Assembly (NCBI RefSeq): GCF_020169335.1
Contig: NZ_JAIEZN010000001.1
Coordinates: forward strand, 62,001 to 126,000
DNA length: 64,000 nucleotides
DNA from: Devosia aquimaris
GTDB taxonomy: Bacteria; Pseudomonadota; Alphaproteobacteria; Rhizobiales; Devosiaceae
Direction of reading: 5' to 3'
Below, one piece after another: positions 18,422 through 26,958 of the stretch. The notes under the pieces were generated by a model. The model saw only the letters and a list, made by a program, of their open reading frames with translations. It was not told the DNA's origin and ran no database searches. Position 1 is the stretch's first letter. Each line of letters begins with the position of its first letter. The translations under genes were made by a program, and so were the position numbers.

Positions 18422-19021
18422 ATGAATGTTCTGATTTTCGCGGTGGCTGCCCTGTTTGCCATGGTCATAGCCCTGTCGGTCGGCCTGTTCGCGCTTGCCC
18501 GCCAGATCGGCGTGCTGTTCGAACGGGTGTCTCCGATGGGGGCCCTGGTCAACGATTCCGGCCCCGAGGTTGGCCAGCAGACGCCCCTGTTCAACCTGCC
18601 CAGCCTCACCGGCGGCTCGGTGGCTCTCGGCCCCAAGCCGGGCCGCTCGACGCTGGTCTTCTTCCTCTCGCCCACCTGCCCGGTGTGCAAGAAGCTGCTG
18701 CCCGTCATCAGTTCGGTGCGCAAGGCCGAAGGGCGCTGGCTTGATGTCGTCCTGGCCAGCGATGGGCAGAAGGCGCAGCACGAGCGCTTCATCGAAAGCG
18801 CAAAGCTCTCTGACTACCCCTATGTGGTGTCCACCGAGCTGGGGCTGGCCTATCGCGTTGCCCGCCTTCCCTATGCGGTGCTGATGGACGAGCACGGCGT
18901 CATTCGCGCCAAGGGGCTGATCAACACCCGCGAGCAGTTCGACAGCCTGTTCAACGCCTTCGACATGAAGGTCCCCTCGATCCAGACCTATCTGGACGCA
19001 CAGCACGCTGTTCAGCACTGA
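18422..19021 (+). CDS. aauD: amine dehydrogenase maturation thioredoxin-like protein MauD/AauD
   Basis: Membrane-anchored thioredoxin-fold protein of 199 residues. It has an N-terminal signal anchor (about 3-25), then a TlpA/AhpC-like domain with the redox motif CPVC in SPTCPVCKKLLP (about residue 86). It likely forms or isomerises the six disulfides of the small subunit in the periplasm. I start it at the ATG 26 bp after aauE, preceded by AAGAAGGA; the longer open frame runs back into aauE and is not needed. Confidence 0.9.
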   Translation: MNVLIFAVAALFAMVIALSVGLFALARQIGVLFERVSPMGALVNDSGPEVGQQTPLFNLPSLTGGSVALGPKPGRSTLVFFLSPTCPVCKKLLPVISSVRKAEGRWLDVVLASDGQKAQHERFIESAKLSDYPYVVSTELGLAYRVARLPYAVLMDEHGVIRAKGLINTREQFDSLFNAFDMKVPSIQTYLDAQHAVQH

Positions 19022-19081
19022 CCCGCTTTCGACGGGCATCCGTCTGCCCGTCACTCAACCTTTCAGCATCGGAGATGCCCT

Positions 19082-19621
19082 ATGGCCAAAATGATCGACA
19101 TGCTCCTTGAATGGATGGACACCGCTGCCGAGGACCGCGCCCGCGGCATTGCCAAGACCTCGGGTCGCCGCAGCTTCCTGCAGAAGGCCGGCCTTGCCCT
19201 GGTGGGCGGTGTCGTACTGCCCATGTTGCCCTATGACAATTCGAACGGGCAGGCCTTTGCCCGTGGGCTCGGTGAGCCCGACGAACTGCCCGAGGATTGC
19301 GAATACTGGCGCTATTGCTCGCTGCATGGCTCGCTGTGTAGCCAGTGCGGCGGCTCGGTGACCCAGTGTCCGCCCGGATCGACACCGTCGAAGGTCGCCT
19401 GGGTCGGCACTTGCCGCAATCCCAACGACGACAAGGACTATCTCGTCTCCTACAACGATTGCTGCGGCAAGGGCGGCGGCTGCGGCGACGGCTGTTCGCG
19501 CCAGGAAGGCGATCGTCCGGGTTACCGCTATGGCCTGGCCAGCGAATCCAGCTGGTGCCTGGCCAACACGGACCGCGGCATTCACTGCACCGTTGCCATC
19601 GTGGTCGGGCTGGCGGAATGA
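19082..19621 (+). CDS. aauA: TTQ amine dehydrogenase small (catalytic) subunit
   Basis: Catalytic subunit of 179 residues carrying the tryptophan-tryptophylquinone cofactor. It has a twin-arginine signal (GRRSFLQKAG) with a long n-region, as known for this family. The mature part has twelve cysteines, matching the six disulfides of methylamine dehydrogenase. The two Trp that form the cofactor are in VAWVGTC and SSWCLAN, and the catalytic Asp is in SYNDCCG. The block WVGTCRNPNDDKDYLVSYND and the ending VGLAE resemble aromatic amine dehydrogenase more than methylamine dehydrogenase. Trp crosslinking needs a dedicated oxidase, yet no mauG is visible here. Confidence 0.93.
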   Translation: MAKMIDMLLEWMDTAAEDRARGIAKTSGRRSFLQKAGLALVGGVVLPMLPYDNSNGQAFARGLGEPDELPEDCEYWRYCSLHGSLCSQCGGSVTQCPPGSTPSKVAWVGTCRNPNDDKDYLVSYNDCCGKGGGCGDGCSRQEGDRPGYRYGLASESSWCLANTDRGIHCTVAIVVGLAE

Positions 19622-20067
19622 GGCTGTCCGTTTGTCTGTCGCTCATTGCCTTGGCGCCGCTCTTCGCGGCGCCAAGCGCAGCCGACGAGGTGGGTGAGCA
19701 ATTGTTCGTTGATTCCTGCAGCGGCTGCCACCAGCTGGGCGGCATCGGGCAGCCCGGCTTGGCCCCGCCATTGGTCGATCCGGCGCTCTGGAATGGTCTG
19801 GGCGACAAGGCGCCGGATTACCTGCTCGGGGTGGTGTTCGGCGGTCTCACCGGCAAGATTTCGGCCCAGGGGCAGGACTATATCGGCCTGGCCATGCCGC
19901 CGCAGGATTGGATGAGTGACGAGGAAGTTGAGGCTGTAGCGCGCTATGTGCTGCAGGACCTCAACGGCATCGATCTCGCCCCCACTGCGGCGCAGATCGC
20001 GGCGACCCGTGCCTCCCATCCCTCCCATCAGGCCTTGCGGGCCCAGCGCAAGGAGGCGTTGAATTGA
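19618..20067 (+). CDS. periplasmic monohaem cytochrome c, amine dehydrogenase cluster
   Basis: Class I cytochrome c of 149 residues. A signal peptide ends near SAADE (about residue 21), one haem motif CSGCH is at about 34-38, and a likely axial Met is in LAMPPQDW (about 102). The C-terminal tail is rich in A, R and H after the domain. The start overlaps the aauA stop by 4 bp (ATGA). It may accept electrons from the amine dehydrogenase, as the small cytochrome encoded after aauA in Alcaligenes was proposed to do, or help build the cofactor. The role is inferred from position. Confidence 0.88.
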   Translation: MRLSVCLSLIALAPLFAAPSAADEVGEQLFVDSCSGCHQLGGIGQPGLAPPLVDPALWNGLGDKAPDYLLGVVFGGLTGKISAQGQDYIGLAMPPQDWMSDEEVEAVARYVLQDLNGIDLAPTAAQIAATRASHPSHQALRAQRKEALN

Positions 20068-20507
20068 AGATTCTGACGACTCTGGCGATCGTTCTCCTTG
20101 CGGCGCTGCCGGCCCATGCTGCCGAACGTGGCGCCAAGGTCAACTTCGTCCTCAAATGCGCCGGCTGCCACCTCAATGATGGTACCGGCATGCCGGCCTC
20201 TGGCATCCCCGATTTTGTCGGCAAGGTTGGTGTCTTTGCTGCGGTTCCGGAAGGGCGTGCTTACCTGCTGCACGTGCCGGGCGTGATTGGCTCAAGCCTT
20301 TCAGACGCGCAAATCGCCGATGTTCTCAACTACATCATGGACACCTGGGCGGGTGAGTCTTTGCCCGCCGACTATGTGCCCTTCGATGCTGCCGAAGTGC
20401 GCGATCTGCGCCTGCAGGACATCGGCAATGCCGTCAAATATCGCCGCGTCGTCGTCGAAAAACTCGAGGCCATGGGGCTTTCGGCAGCCGACTATCCCTG
20501 GCCCTAG
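20064..20507 (+). CDS. second periplasmic monohaem cytochrome c
   Basis: Cytochrome c of 147 residues with a signal peptide ending at PAHAA (about residue 18) and one haem motif CAGCH (about 31-35). The candidate axial Met is in GTGMPASG. The C-terminal part past about residue 105 is unlike classic class I cytochromes. The start is TTG, chosen because it overlaps the previous stop (TTGA) and has AAGGAGG 7 bp upstream. It is last in the amine dehydrogenase unit. Two monohaem proteins here could together replace the dihaem MauG, which is a speculation. Confidence 0.85.
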   Translation: MKILTTLAIVLLAALPAHAAERGAKVNFVLKCAGCHLNDGTGMPASGIPDFVGKVGVFAAVPEGRAYLLHVPGVIGSSLSDAQIADVLNYIMDTWAGESLPADYVPFDAAEVRDLRLQDIGNAVKYRRVVVEKLEAMGLSAADYPWP

Positions 20508-20831
20508 GGGGCTGGCTAGCCATCACCAAGATTGAGCGCTGTTGGCCCGTGGTTCCGGGGCCGGCGGCGCTCAAACCATTTGGCGCCTCGCCCGCCAATG
20601 CCGCGCCAGTCGCAAGCATCGCTCCGGGCGGCCGGTGCCGCACGGCACCCCATCCCCGGCCGCACAGATTTCGCTCGCTGAGCACAAGGCCGCACGCTCC
20701 CAATGCACGCAATAGGCTCGTGAATGGAACGCGGGCACGGCAACCGCAAATCCCTGCCGCAACGGCATCCAGCGTCAAGGCGCACGACGTCACCGCAGAG
20801 CGAATACTTTAAGCAATTTCAGGAATTTGAA
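20508..20831. other. gene-free spacer before tRNA-Thr
   Basis: About 320 bp without a gene I can support. Open frames on both strands here have no family resemblance, no good ribosome binding site and biased, low-complexity composition. The hairpin at 20532-20574 is the only clear structure. Confidence 0.6.
20532..20574 (+). terminator. branched hairpin after the amine dehydrogenase unit
   Basis: TTGAGCGC and its exact complement GCGCTCAA enclose 27 nt that contain a second short GC stem (GGCCC with GGGCC). It lies 25 bp past the last cytochrome gene. There is no T run, so it may be a 3'-end stabiliser or part of a factor-dependent terminator rather than a simple one. Confidence 0.35.
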
Positions 20832-20906
20832 TGGTGCTGCCGGACAGGATTGAACTGTCGGCCTCCCCCTTACCAAGGGGGTGCTCTACCACTGAGCTAC
20901 GGCAGC
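20832..20906 (-). tRNA. tRNA-Thr (anticodon GGT)
   Basis: Read on the minus strand the 75-nt gene folds into a standard cloverleaf. The acceptor stem is GCTGCCG paired with CGGCAGC, followed by A and an encoded CCA. The D-arm has TAGCTCAGTGGTAGAGC, the anticodon loop TTGGTAA gives GGT, and the T-arm is GACAGTTCAATCCTGTC. It decodes ACC and ACU threonine codons. Confidence 0.95.
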
Positions 20907-21027
20907 ATCTGTTGCGCGGCTGGTGTGCTCGGCGCGACGGGGGCTCTACTGCCATAGGGTCTGGCTCGACGCAAGGCCAAAAAACGCCTATCACCGCATC
21001 AACGCACAACGCGATTCCAAATCGAGC

Positions 21028-21192
21028 ATGAGCAAAACCGAACAATCGGCCCAACGCGAGCAAAGATTGGCCGCAAAGCTGAGGGAGAACCTCAAGCGCC
21101 GCAAGGGCCAGCTCAAGGCTCGTGCCGGCGCGGAGCAACAGGCCCCTGTGCTTCCGATCACTCCCGAGACGGTCACGGTCAAGAAACCGTAA
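21028..21192 (+). CDS. small basic conserved hypothetical protein
   Basis: A 54-residue protein starting MSKTEQSAQREQRLAAKLRE. It is highly charged and helical, with a basic cluster NLKRRKGQLKAR at about 21-32 and a short Pro/Val tail. Similar small Lys/Arg-rich proteins occur near murA in related bacteria, from memory. It might bind nucleic acid, but nothing shows this. The frame stays open upstream to 20923, yet the SKTEQ start fits the small-protein type better. It lies 130 bp before murA. Confidence 0.6.
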   Translation: MSKTEQSAQREQRLAAKLRENLKRRKGQLKARAGAEQQAPVLPITPETVTVKKP

Positions 21193-21322
21193 ACCAGTTT
21201 CGGGCGACACTGAACTTCCAACGCTGAGAGCGGCGAGTCTGGCTTACGTGGCAACTAGGACTTGGCCTACCTCCATCCCCAGGTAGCAAGGGCACAAGCC
21301 CGCCATATAGGACGACAAGACT

Positions 21323-22615
21323 ATGGATCGCATCCGTTTGATCGGTGGCAATCAGCTCATCGGTGACATTCCCATCTCCGGCGCCAAGAATGCGGCGCTG
21401 CCGCTGATGATCGCCTCGCTGCTCAGTGACGAGCCGCTGGTGCTGCAGAACGTGCCGCGCCTGGCCGACGTCAAGCAGCTCGAGCGCATCCTCGAGAATC
21501 ACGGCGTCGACATTGCCGTGCATGGGCGCCGCCGCGGCGAAGACGAGCTGGTTGGCCAGCGCATGACCTTCCATGCCGCCGATATCGTCGACACCACCGC
21601 CCCCTATGATCTGGTGTCCAAGATGCGCGCCAGCTTCTGGGTTATTGGCCCGCTGCTGGCCCGCTGCCACGAGGCCCGCGTGTCGCTGCCCGGCGGCTGC
21701 GCCATCGGCACCCGTCCGGTGGACCTGTTCCTGTTCGGCCTCAAGGCGCTGGGTGCCGAGATCGACATCGATGAGGGATATGTTGTGGCCAAGGCGCCCA
21801 AGGGTGGCCTCGTTGGCGCGCATATCGCTTTCCCCAAGGTCTCGGTCGGCGCCACCCACACCATCCTGATGGCCGCGACCCTCGCCAAGGGCACCACGGT
21901 CATCGAAAACGCCGCCCAGGAACCCGAGATCACCAATGTCGCCGAGTGCCTGGTGGCCATGGGCGCCAGGATCTCCGGCATTGGCACGCGCACACTGACG
22001 GTGGAGGGCGTCGAGCGCCTGCATGGCGCCACGGTGGACGTGATTCCCGACCGCATCGAAACCGGCACCTTCGCCATGGCTGCGGCCATGACCGGCGGCA
22101 ATGTGCTGCTCAAGGGCGCCCGGCCCGAGCATCTGCAGGCGGCGCTCGACGTGCTGGCCCGCACCGGCGCAACGCTGACGGTGGAAGCTGGCGGCCTGCG
22201 CGTGCAGCGGCATGACACGGCCATCGCGCCGGTCGATGTCGAGACCGAACCCTTCCCGGGTTTCCCCACCGATTTGCAGGCCCAGTTCATGGCCCTGATG
22301 ACCATGTCGAGTGGCACCAGCCGCATTCGCGAGACCATCTTCGAGAATCGCTACATGCATGTGGCCGAGCTGGCCCGCTTTGGCGCCGACATCACCGTCG
22401 ATGGCCAGGTGGCCACCGTGCGCGGCAAGTCCAAACTCAAGGGCGCCCAGGTCATGGCAACCGATCTGCGCGCCTCGGTATCGCTGGTCATTGCCGGCCT
22501 CGCCGCCCAGGGCGAGACCGTGGTCAACCGCATCTATCACCTTGATCGTGGCTTCGAAGGCCTCGAGGACAAGCTGAGCCGCTGCGGCGCCGAAATCGAA
22601 CGCGTCGCGGGCTGA
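21323..22615 (+). CDS. murA: UDP-N-acetylglucosamine 1-carboxyvinyltransferase
   Basis: First committed enzyme of peptidoglycan synthesis. It transfers enolpyruvate from PEP to UDP-GlcNAc in the cytoplasm. The 430-residue length is normal. The opening [20 protein letters not shown] holds the conserved Lys-Asn pair. The catalytic, fosfomycin-reactive Cys lies in [15 protein letters not shown] (about residue 117). The conserved [13 protein letters not shown] is also present. It is followed by a strong terminator at 22645, so it is transcribed apart from the DUF2948-hisD block. Confidence 0.98.
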   Translation: MDRIRLIGGNQLIGDIPISGAKNAALPLMIASLLSDEPLVLQNVPRLADVKQLERILENHGVDIAVHGRRRGEDELVGQRMTFHAADIVDTTAPYDLVSKMRASFWVIGPLLARCHEARVSLPGGCAIGTRPVDLFLFGLKALGAEIDIDEGYVVAKAPKGGLVGAHIAFPKVSVGATHTILMAATLAKGTTVIENAAQEPEITNVAECLVAMGARISGIGTRTLTVEGVERLHGATVDVIPDRIETGTFAMAAAMTGGNVLLKGARPEHLQAALDVLARTGATLTVEAGGLRVQRHDTAIAPVDVETEPFPGFPTDLQAQFMALMTMSSGTSRIRETIFENRYMHVAELARFGADITVDGQVATVRGKSKLKGAQVMATDLRASVSLVIAGLAAQGETVVNRIYHLDRGFEGLEDKLSRCGAEIERVAG

Positions 22616-22644
22616 TCTCCGGCGCATTCTCAATCCAGACGTCG

Positions 22645-22682
22645 AGCGGCCCCGCACATGCCTGTGCGGGGCCGCTTTCTTT
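22645..22682 (+). terminator. Rho-independent terminator of murA
   Basis: A perfect 14-bp GC-rich stem (AGCGGCCCCGCACA and its complement) with a TGCC loop, followed by TTCTTTC. It begins 30 bp past the murA stop and lies before the convergent efflux cassette, whose transcripts it could also end. Confidence 0.85.
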
Positions 22683-22700
22683 CGCTGCATGAACCTTCGC

Positions 22701-23834
22701 TCAGTCCAGCGTCTGCCGGTAGCGCAGCATGGCCAGTAGCGCGAACACCGCCGTGATGATGGCCAGCGCCTGGAACTGGCCCAGCACATCGGCGCTGTTG
22801 GCGCCCTTGAGCATCACCATGCGCACGAGGCGAATGAAATGGGTGGCCGGTACGCCCGTGCCCAGGGTCTGCGCCCAGCCCGGCATGCCCGCGAACGGAA
22901 ACATGAAGCCCGAGAGCAGGATCGAGGGCAGGATGGTGAAAAAGCTCAGCTGCATCGCCTGCATCTGGCTGCGCGCCACGGTGGAGATGAGGAAGCCCAG
23001 CGCCAGATTGCCCAGGATGAAGAGGTTGAAGCCGATCAGGAAGGCCAGGAAACTGCCTTCGAACGGCACCGAGAACAGGACAAAGGCCGCCGCCAGGAAC
23101 ACCGCGGTCTGCACATAGCCCACCAGCACATAGGGCAGAATCTTGCCCGCCATTACCTCCAGTGGGCGCACGGGCGTGGCAATCAGCATTTCCATCGTGC
23201 CCCGCTCGCGCTCCTTGACGATCGCCACGGCTGTGATCATCACCATGGTCATCGACAGGATGATCGCCAGCAGGCCCGGCACGATATTGGTCGAGGTTTT
23301 GCCCTCGGGATTGAACGCGCGCTGCACGATGACATTGAACGGGGCAGGGGCGGTCGCCACGCTGCTGAGCGGCCCTGTGAGCGTCTGAGCCGAGGCCAGG
23401 GCGACGATGCCGTTCAATGCCGCGACGGGCCCGCCAATGGCTGCCGGGTCGGCCGCGTCGGCCGCCACCAGAATGTCCGGACGCAATCCGCGCACCACGT
23501 CCCGCTCGAAATCTTCGGGGATGACGACGACGAAATTGGCCGCGCCACGGCGCAGCGCTGCCTCGCCGGCATCCGGCCCATACACCACGCCGATGAAGTC
23601 GAAGTAGTCCGACTGCGCCATGCCCGCCAGCACGGCCCGCACCAGTGGCCCGTCATCGTGGACCTCCACCAGCGTGGGCAGATGGCGCGGATCGCTGTTG
23701 ATGGCAAAGCCGAACAGCAGCAGCTGCACGATGGGCAGCCCGATCATCATGGCAAAGGTGACCCTGTCGCGCCGCATCTGGATGAATTCCTTCACCAGCA
23801 CGGCGATGAAGCGGGCAGGCGAGAACCAGCTCAT
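22701..23834 (-). CDS. ABC-2 type efflux permease (YbhR/YhhJ family)
   Basis: Membrane component of 377 residues of a drug or stress-compound exporter. One membrane helix lies near 25-45, then comes a large periplasmic domain (about 50-170), then five helices at the C-terminal half (about 190-370), the usual ABC2_membrane_3 layout. The conserved KERERGTMEMLIATPVRP motif lies at about 210. Its start overlaps the ATPase stop by 4 bp. E. coli YbhFSR uses two permeases; only one is present here, so it probably forms a homodimer. Confidence 0.92.
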   Translation of the reverse strand: MSWFSPARFIAVLVKEFIQMRRDRVTFAMMIGLPIVQLLLFGFAINSDPRHLPTLVEVHDDGPLVRAVLAGMAQSDYFDFIGVVYGPDAGEAALRRGAANFVVVIPEDFERDVVRGLRPDILVAADAADPAAIGGPVAALNGIVALASAQTLTGPLSSVATAPAPFNVIVQRAFNPEGKTSTNIVPGLLAIILSMTMVMITAVAIVKERERGTMEMLIATPVRPLEVMAGKILPYVLVGYVQTAVFLAAAFVLFSVPFEGSFLAFLIGFNLFILGNLALGFLISTVARSQMQAMQLSFFTILPSILLSGFMFPFAGMPGWAQTLGTGVPATHFIRLVRMVMLKGANSADVLGQFQALAIITAVFALLAMLRYRQTLD

Positions 23835-24769
23835 GCCGCGTCTCGGGCGAAATTGTCCTGCGCCCCGGCCATCAGATAGATGAAGGCCTCCTCAAGCCCG
23901 GCCGGTTGCAGGCTCCAGCGCTGCTGGCCGGTCTGTTCGAACTGCCGCACCGTTTCTGCCAAAGCCGACGCATCCACGCCCGACACATGCAGCGTGGCGC
24001 CGAAGCGCGCAATCTGGTCGACGCCGGGCTGTCCTGCCAGCGCCACTTCCAGCGCCGCCAGCTCCGGCCCCTCAGCGCGCCAGGTGGTCAGCCCGACGAG
24101 ACGCGGAATGTCCGCCGCCGGGCCATCGATCAGCTTCTTGCCATAGGCGATATAGGTGATGAAATCGCACTGCACCGCCTCGTCCATGTAGTGGGTCGAG
24201 ACCAGGATGGTGACGCCCTGCTTGCTCAGCCGCCGGATCTCGTCCCAGAAATCCCGCCGCGCCTTGGGGTCAACACCGGCTGTGGGCTCGTCCAGCAACA
24301 GCAGCTTGGGGTCGTGGATCAGGCAGGCCGCCAGGGCGAGGCGCTGCTTCCAGCCGCCCGACAGCGTGCCCGCCAACTGATTGGCCCGGTCGGCCAATCT
24401 CAGTTCTTCCAGCGCCTGGGTCACACGGGCGCGACGTTGGCGAACACCATACATGCGCGCTACGAAGTCCAGGTTCTCCCGGATGGAGAGGTCCTCGTAG
24501 AGGCTGAACCTCTGCGTCATGTAGCCAACCTGCTCCTTGATCTGGCTGGCCTGCCTGCGCACGTCAAAGCCCAGGCAGGTGCCGCTGCCCGCGTCGGGCA
24601 GCAGCAGGCCGCACAGCATGCGGATGGTCGTGGTCTTGCCCGAGCCATTGGGCCCGAGGAAGCCGTAGATGGCCCCGCGCGGCACGGTGATATCGAAAGT
24701 GTCGACCACCAGCTTGTCGCCAAATCGCTTGGTCATGCCCTGCACATCAATAACCGCACCACTGGTCAT
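23831..24769 (-). CDS. ABC exporter ATP-binding protein (YbhF-like, single domain)
   Basis: Cytoplasmic ATPase of 312 residues. Walker A is GPNGSGKTTT (about 38-47), the signature is LSGGWKQRLALA (about 141), and Walker B is LLLLDEPTAGVD (about 163). A C-terminal extension after residue 230 resembles the regulatory tail of DrrA/CcmA-type drug exporters. E. coli YbhF carries two ATPase domains in tandem, this one only one. Four-base overlaps with both neighbours indicate a tightly coupled operon. Confidence 0.93.
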   Translation of the reverse strand: MTSGAVIDVQGMTKRFGDKLVVDTFDITVPRGAIYGFLGPNGSGKTTTIRMLCGLLLPDAGSGTCLGFDVRRQASQIKEQVGYMTQRFSLYEDLSIRENLDFVARMYGVRQRRARVTQALEELRLADRANQLAGTLSGGWKQRLALAACLIHDPKLLLLDEPTAGVDPKARRDFWDEIRRLSKQGVTILVSTHYMDEAVQCDFITYIAYGKKLIDGPAADIPRLVGLTTWRAEGPELAALEVALAGQPGVDQIARFGATLHVSGVDASALAETVRQFEQTGQQRWSLQPAGLEEAFIYLMAGAQDNFARDAA

Positions 24770-25701
24770 CGGGTCACCGTGACGGGCTGTCCCGGTAGCA
24801 ACTGGCCGGGCGCGCTCAGCTCCGCCTCCACCAGATAGACAAGCCGCCCGCGTTCCTGGCGCGAATAGATCACTGGTGGCGTGGTCTGCGGCTCGGCCGC
24901 CAGGGTGGTGATCGTCGCCTCCAGCACCGCGCAGCCATCGCAGCTGACATGAACGCGCTGGCCGATCGCCAGGCTCGACCGGTCCGCCTCGGGCACGAAG
25001 AAGTGCGCCTTGATGGCCCCTGCCGGGCGGATCGAGAGCACGGGTGCGCCGTTGACCATCTCTCCTTCCTGAAAGAACAGCTTGTCCACCACGCCGCTGA
25101 CCGGGGCCACGGTCTGGCGGTCTGCCAGAACAATGGCGGCGCCCTCGGCATCGGCGCGCGCCGCTGTCAGATTGGCCTCTGCCGCTACCTGCTGCGCCGA
25201 TCGCGCCGGCAGCTCGGCCACACCCACCTGGGCGGAATATTGCGCGACTTGCGCCTGGGCGGCATTGACCGCTGCCCGGTCCTGCTCGACGCGCACCGCC
25301 GGCACCGCGCCGGCGGCCAGCAGCTTCTCGCTGCGCAAAAGATTGGCCTGCGCCAGGGCCAGGTCCGACTGCGCCTTGCTCAGCGCGGCGCGGATAACGT
25401 CGATTTCCTGCGTACGGCTGCCGGTTTCCAGATTGTCCAGGCTGGCCTGCGCAGAGGCTACGCGCGCCTGTGCCGCATCGCGCTGCGCCTTCTGTTGCCG
25501 GTCGTCGAGCGCAAACACCAGCTGTCCGGCGGTCACCGCATCGCCTTCGGCCACCGCGATATCGACAATCCGCCCGGGGCTGGCGGGTGCGACATAGACA
25601 TAGTCGGCCTCCAGATAGCCCACGTATCCGGCTGGCGCAGTGGCGCCTCCGGGCAGCAGCGCCAGGATTGCGGCCAGGAGACCGGTCAGGAAGTCGCTCA
25701 T
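24766..25701 (-). CDS. HlyD/YbhG-type membrane-fusion protein
   Basis: Periplasmic adaptor of 311 residues for the adjacent ABC exporter. An N-terminal hydrophobic signal or anchor (about 5-25) is followed by the first lipoyl half-motif (GRIVDIAVAEGDAVTAGQLV), a long Ala/Gln-rich helical hairpin (about 75-190) and the second lipoyl half. It should bridge to an outer-membrane channel, none of which is encoded in this cassette. The start overlaps the TetR gene stop by 4 bp. Confidence 0.92.
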   Translation of the reverse strand: MSDFLTGLLAAILALLPGGATAPAGYVGYLEADYVYVAPASPGRIVDIAVAEGDAVTAGQLVFALDDRQQKAQRDAAQARVASAQASLDNLETGSRTQEIDVIRAALSKAQSDLALAQANLLRSEKLLAAGAVPAVRVEQDRAAVNAAQAQVAQYSAQVGVAELPARSAQQVAAEANLTAARADAEGAAIVLADRQTVAPVSGVVDKLFFQEGEMVNGAPVLSIRPAGAIKAHFFVPEADRSSLAIGQRVHVSCDGCAVLEATITTLAAEPQTTPPVIYSRQERGRLVYLVEAELSAPGQLLPGQPVTVTR

Positions 25702-26330
25702 GGTGTCACCGCGCTGATACCGTGGAAAAGGATATCGAGGTGGCTCTCCAGCAGGCGCGGCATGTCCAGCCCAGCCTCGCTGTCGACATCGAACAGGGCG
25801 AAGAGCGCGATATGCACCACCAGTGGCCCGATCACCGAGCGGATCGCCATTTCCGGGTCAATGGGGCGAAGATGACCAGCCGCAACGCCGCGGGCCAGCA
25901 GCGTCGCCAGTGCCGGCCGCACCTTGTCGATCACCTCGCGCCGATACATCGACGCAATCGCCGGGAAGCGCACCACTTCGCTGATCACCACCTTGGGGAT
26001 GGCCAGCCGGGCCGGATCGCTGAGCTGCAGGCAGATGGTTGTCAGCAGCATGGTTATGGCGTCCCTGGGGTCCCCGTCAAAATGCGCCAGGCGGTTCACC
26101 GCCTCATCGGCAATGGGCGCCAGCGCCCGCCGCACGATGCCTTCAAGCAGAGCCTCCTTGGATGGGAAGTAGAGATAGACCAGACCCTTGGAAACGCCGG
26201 CCTGCCGCGCGATCTCCTCGACCTTGGCGGCCGCAAAGCCCTTTTCCACGAACACTGCCAGCGCAGCATCGAGGACCTCGTCGGGACGGGCTTCTGCGCG
26301 GCGGCGGAATTTCTTGGTGGTCTCGGTCAT
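25698..26330 (-). CDS. TetR-family regulator of the efflux cassette
   Basis: A 210-residue repressor with a clear TetR helix-turn-helix (VEEIARQAGVSKGLVYLYFP, about 38-57). The variable C-terminal half should bind a ligand, probably an exporter substrate. It is the first gene of the cassette in the same direction, so it and the pump genes share one promoter. The symmetric site at 26358-26375, 28 bp upstream, is the likely operator. E. coli CecR plays the same role for ybhGFSR. Confidence 0.92.
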   Translation of the reverse strand: MTETTKKFRRRAEARPDEVLDAALAVFVEKGFAAAKVEEIARQAGVSKGLVYLYFPSKEALLEGIVRRALAPIADEAVNRLAHFDGDPRDAITMLLTTICLQLSDPARLAIPKVVISEVVRFPAIASMYRREVIDKVRPALATLLARGVAAGHLRPIDPEMAIRSVIGPLVVHIALFALFDVDSEAGLDMPRLLESHLDILFHGISAVTP

Positions 26331-26357
26331 GGTGGTCTCCAGTCCCTTTCACTAATA

Positions 26358-26375
26358 AATGACTGGTCAGTCATT
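26358..26375. promoter_or_regulatory. candidate TetR operator
   Basis: AATGACT and its exact complement AGTCATT are separated by GGTC, giving an 18-bp symmetric site. The TGACTGGTCAGTCA core is typical of TetR-family operators. It sits 28 bp before the start of the TetR gene and 140 bp before the divergent DUF2948 gene, so it mainly fits autorepression of the cassette. Confidence 0.65.
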
Positions 26376-26514
26376 AGCAAGGTTGTGCCATCGTCCCAAA
26401 TTGTCGCTGGGTCGCCTTTTTGCCGCTGCTGCATTGCCCCGATGCGGTCAAGCTTGTAGATCGGGGCAGGGGTGACCAGATAGGGTCGACCAATCCCCGA
26501 GGGACTGCCTGTTC

Positions 26515-26949
26515 ATGACCGACCTCAAGCTCATTGCGCTCGATACCGAAGACCTCGAAGTCATCTCTGCCCATGTGCAGGATGCTGTCGTCCGTGTCGC
26601 TGACATGGGCTATGCCCGTGGCGATCGGCGCTTTGCCTTGCTGATGAACCGCTATGATTGGCAATCGGGCCAGGGGCGGCGGGACAAGGGCCAGCGCAAG
26701 CGCGCCGCCCTGCATTTCGACTCGGTCCAGTCGGTATCGACAGCCGGATTTGACCCGGCTGCGCCCGAGGGCGTGCTGTCCTTGCTGGCCATCACCTTCT
26801 CCCCCATCGATGGTCCGGCAGGCATCATCGAACTCAGTTTTGCCGGCGGCGGCACGGTGCGTCTGGGCGTTGAGTGCCTCGAGGCCCGTCTATCCGATCT
26901 CGGCGCGGCCTGGGCCGCAGCCGCCAAGCCGGCCCACGCCCTGGACTAA
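26515..26949 (+). CDS. DUF2948 family protein
   Basis: A 144-residue cytoplasmic protein of unknown function, restricted largely to Alphaproteobacteria. The opening LKLIALDTEDLEVISAHVQDAVV and the internal RFALLMNRYDW are characteristic. The family normally sits between murA and hisD, as here apart from the inserted efflux cassette. It ends 9 bp before hisD, so the two are co-transcribed. GAGGGA lies 10 bp before the ATG. No activity can be proposed. Confidence 0.9.
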   Translation: MTDLKLIALDTEDLEVISAHVQDAVVRVADMGYARGDRRFALLMNRYDWQSGQGRRDKGQRKRAALHFDSVQSVSTAGFDPAAPEGVLSLLAITFSPIDGPAGIIELSFAGGGTVRLGVECLEARLSDLGAAWAAAAKPAHALD

Positions 26950-26958
26950 GGACTGTTC

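Noticed and set aside
20434..20793. 119-residue open frame in the spacer before tRNA-Thr
   Set aside because: It overlaps the end of the second cytochrome gene and has no ribosome site, signal or family. Composition resembles other shadow frames.
21179..22789. 536-residue open frame antisense to murA
   Set aside because: It is a shadow of murA: low-complexity His/Gly/Ala composition and no domain. The same reasoning applies to long antisense frames over hisD, tctA and glpD.
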